NCBI RefSeq assembly: GCF_040732315.1
Contig: NZ_CP160388.1
Location: forward strand, 532,501 to 596,500
DNA from: Oryzisolibacter sp. LB2S
GTDB lineage: Bacteria; Pseudomonadota; Gammaproteobacteria; Burkholderiales; Burkholderiaceae_C
DNA length: 64,000 nucleotides
Reading direction: 5' to 3'
Shown in pieces: positions 63,200 to 64,000 of the stretch. A program made the position numbers and the translations under genes. The notes beneath the pieces were generated by a model. The model did no database searches. It was given only the letters and a program-made list of their open reading frames with translations, and was not told where the DNA came from. Position 1 is the stretch's first letter. Each line of letters begins with the position of its first letter.

Positions 63200-63544
63200 T
63201 CAGCCGCTTGCGCGGCCGTGCGCGTGCATCTGGTCGATGGCCAGCGCCGAATGCGCAAAGGCGCCACCCGCGCGCATCTCGGCCGCGACCCAGATGGCCT
63301 CCATGATCTGCGCCTCGCTGGCGCCGGCCTTGAGCGCGCCATCCGTGTGGCCGCGTATGCAGTACGGGCATTGCGTGACATGGGCCACGGCAACGGCGAT
63401 CAGCTGCTTGGTGCGCGCGTCCAGCTCGCCCTCGGCAAAGACCGCGGCGCTGAACGCGCGAAACGCCTCCAGCTGCTTTGGCGCGAGCTCGCGCCGCTTG
63501 CGTGCGATGTCGGCGCTGCTGCTCGGGAACATGGCTTGGTCCAT
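63200..63544 (-). CDS. AhpD-like carboxymuconolactone decarboxylase-family protein
   Basis: A 114-residue all-helical protein with the AhpD-type redox motif CPYC followed by IRGHTDGALKAGAS, suggesting an alkylhydroperoxidase or disulfide-reductase role. The ATG at 63544 follows a clear aggagg site, so the longer frame from 63565 is rejected. It lies 17 bases after the related upstream gene and converges with uvrA, their stops 2 bases apart. Confidence 0.9.
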   Translation of the reverse strand: MDQAMFPSSSADIARKRRELAPKQLEAFRAFSAAVFAEGELDARTKQLIAVAVAHVTQCPYCIRGHTDGALKAGASEAQIMEAIWVAAEMRAGGAFAHSALAIDQMHAHGRASG

Positions 63545-63561
63545 GGCGTCGTCCTCCTGCG

Positions 63562-64000
63562 TCAATGCGTGCCGGGCTGGTAGCTGCCGGCCTCGGTGCG
63601 AAATGCCACCGACAGCCGGTTCCAGCCATTGATGGCGATGATGGCCAGCGTCAGGTCCACCAGCGACCTGTCGTCGAACTCGGCGCGCGCCTGCGCGTAC
63701 ACCTCATCGGGCACCTGCTGATCCCTGAGCAGCGTCACGGCCTCGGTCCAGGCCAGCGCGGCGCGCTCGCGCGGCGTGTAGCAGGGCGCCTCGCGCCAGG
63801 CGGGCAGCAGGTACAGGCGCTGCTCGCTCTCGCCCGCGGCGCGGGCGTCCTTGGTGTGCATGTCCAGGCAGAAGGCGCAGCCGTTGAGCTGCGATGCGCG
63901 CGTCTTCACGAGCTCAAGCAAGCCGTGCTCCAGGCCGCTGGTGCGCGCGTGCTGCTCCAGCGCGAGCATGGCCGCAAAGCCCTTGGGCGAGGCGTTCTTG
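63562..64000 (-). CDS. Carboxymuconolactone decarboxylase-family protein (5' end outside window)
   Basis: At least 145 residues of an AhpD-like peroxidase-type protein. The frame is open to the window edge (KNASPKGFAAMLALEQ), and family members usually begin about 10 residues further upstream, so the start is missing. It has the CAFCLDMHTKDARAAGE active-site motif with two cysteines and a histidine, and ends AFRTEAGSYQPG. It probably forms an operon with 63200-63544. Confidence 0.88.
   Translation of the reverse strand, partial: KNASPKGFAAMLALEQHARTSGLEHGLLELVKTRASQLNGCAFCLDMHTKDARAAGESEQRLYLLPAWREAPCYTPRERAALAWTEAVTLLRDQQVPDEVYAQARAEFDDRSLVDLTLAIIAINGWNRLSVAFRTEAGSYQPGTH

Overview
The window is one contiguous, very GC-rich (by eye well above 60%) bacterial chromosome segment that reads as a betaproteobacterium of the family Comamonadaceae (Acidovorax / Alicycliphilus-like). 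This rests on the 23S-5S rRNA, an Omp32-type general porin, a MerR-type LiuR regulon, a double-length UvrA, and a dispersed short palindromic repeat that I recognise from Comamonadaceae genomes. Species cannot be fixed from sequence reading alone.

Layout. 1-3050: end of an rRNA operon (23S partial, 5S, terminator). 3074-11580: liuR and a plus-strand cluster for isovaleryl-CoA oxidation (isovaleryl-CoA dehydrogenase, beta-carbonic anhydrase, AceK, thiolase, SDR, a second acyl-CoA dehydrogenase, a YchJ-like protein, a HAD phosphatase). 11667-16651: a membrane GGDEF-EAL protein, a FeeM-like N-acyl amino acid synthase, a small cytochrome c and an 80-residue ORF. 16656-36450: a large alcohol-oxidation locus, mostly on the minus strand. 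It holds a flavocytochrome-c-like pair, pqqA-B-C-D-E, a periplasmic PQQ alcohol dehydrogenase with two PedF-type cytochromes c and an exported pentapeptide protein, a SoxYZ-like carrier with a metallo-beta-lactamase-fold partner, cytochrome b561, an AcoR-type sigma-54 activator, a catalase-like lipoprotein, a TonB receptor and an NAD aldehyde dehydrogenase. 36748-47457: a divergent AraC regulator and the second half of leucine catabolism (acyl-CoA ligase, 3-methylcrotonyl-CoA carboxylase subunits, methylglutaconyl-CoA hydratase, HMG-CoA lyase) with accessory genes. 47454-54743: a DsbA-fold isomerase, a cNMP/CBS/DUF294 protein with a DnaQ-like exonuclease, the DUF485-ActP acetate uptake pair and an MHS-family transporter. 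54960-64000: porin, branched-chain amino acid-type binding protein, double-length UvrA and two AhpD-like proteins, the last cut by the window edge.

How it works together. Leucine/isovalerate is oxidised to 3-methylcrotonyl-CoA by Ivd, carboxylated by LiuD/LiuB with bicarbonate (carbonic anhydrase is co-transcribed with ivd), hydrated by LiuC and split by LiuE to acetyl-CoA and acetoacetate. AceK, thiolase and the acetate permease suit growth on C2 units. Alcohols are oxidised in the periplasm by the PQQ enzyme, electrons pass to small cytochromes c, and the aldehyde is oxidised to acetate by the NAD enzyme. Three good sigma-54 (-24/-12) promoters and repeated GTCACAG half-sites suggest that the AcoR-type activator controls this locus.

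The most unusual signals are two families of short dispersed repeats that have become coding sequence: three in-frame tracts in uvrA, one in the liuB linker, one forming the signal-peptide start of a cytochrome c and the 3' end of pqqE, and one at the start of a DUF1289 gene. The linkage of a quinoprotein dehydrogenase to a SoxYZ-like sulfur carrier, a metallo-beta-lactamase-fold protein with a degenerate metal motif and flavocytochrome-c-like subunits is the best candidate for a poorly understood system.
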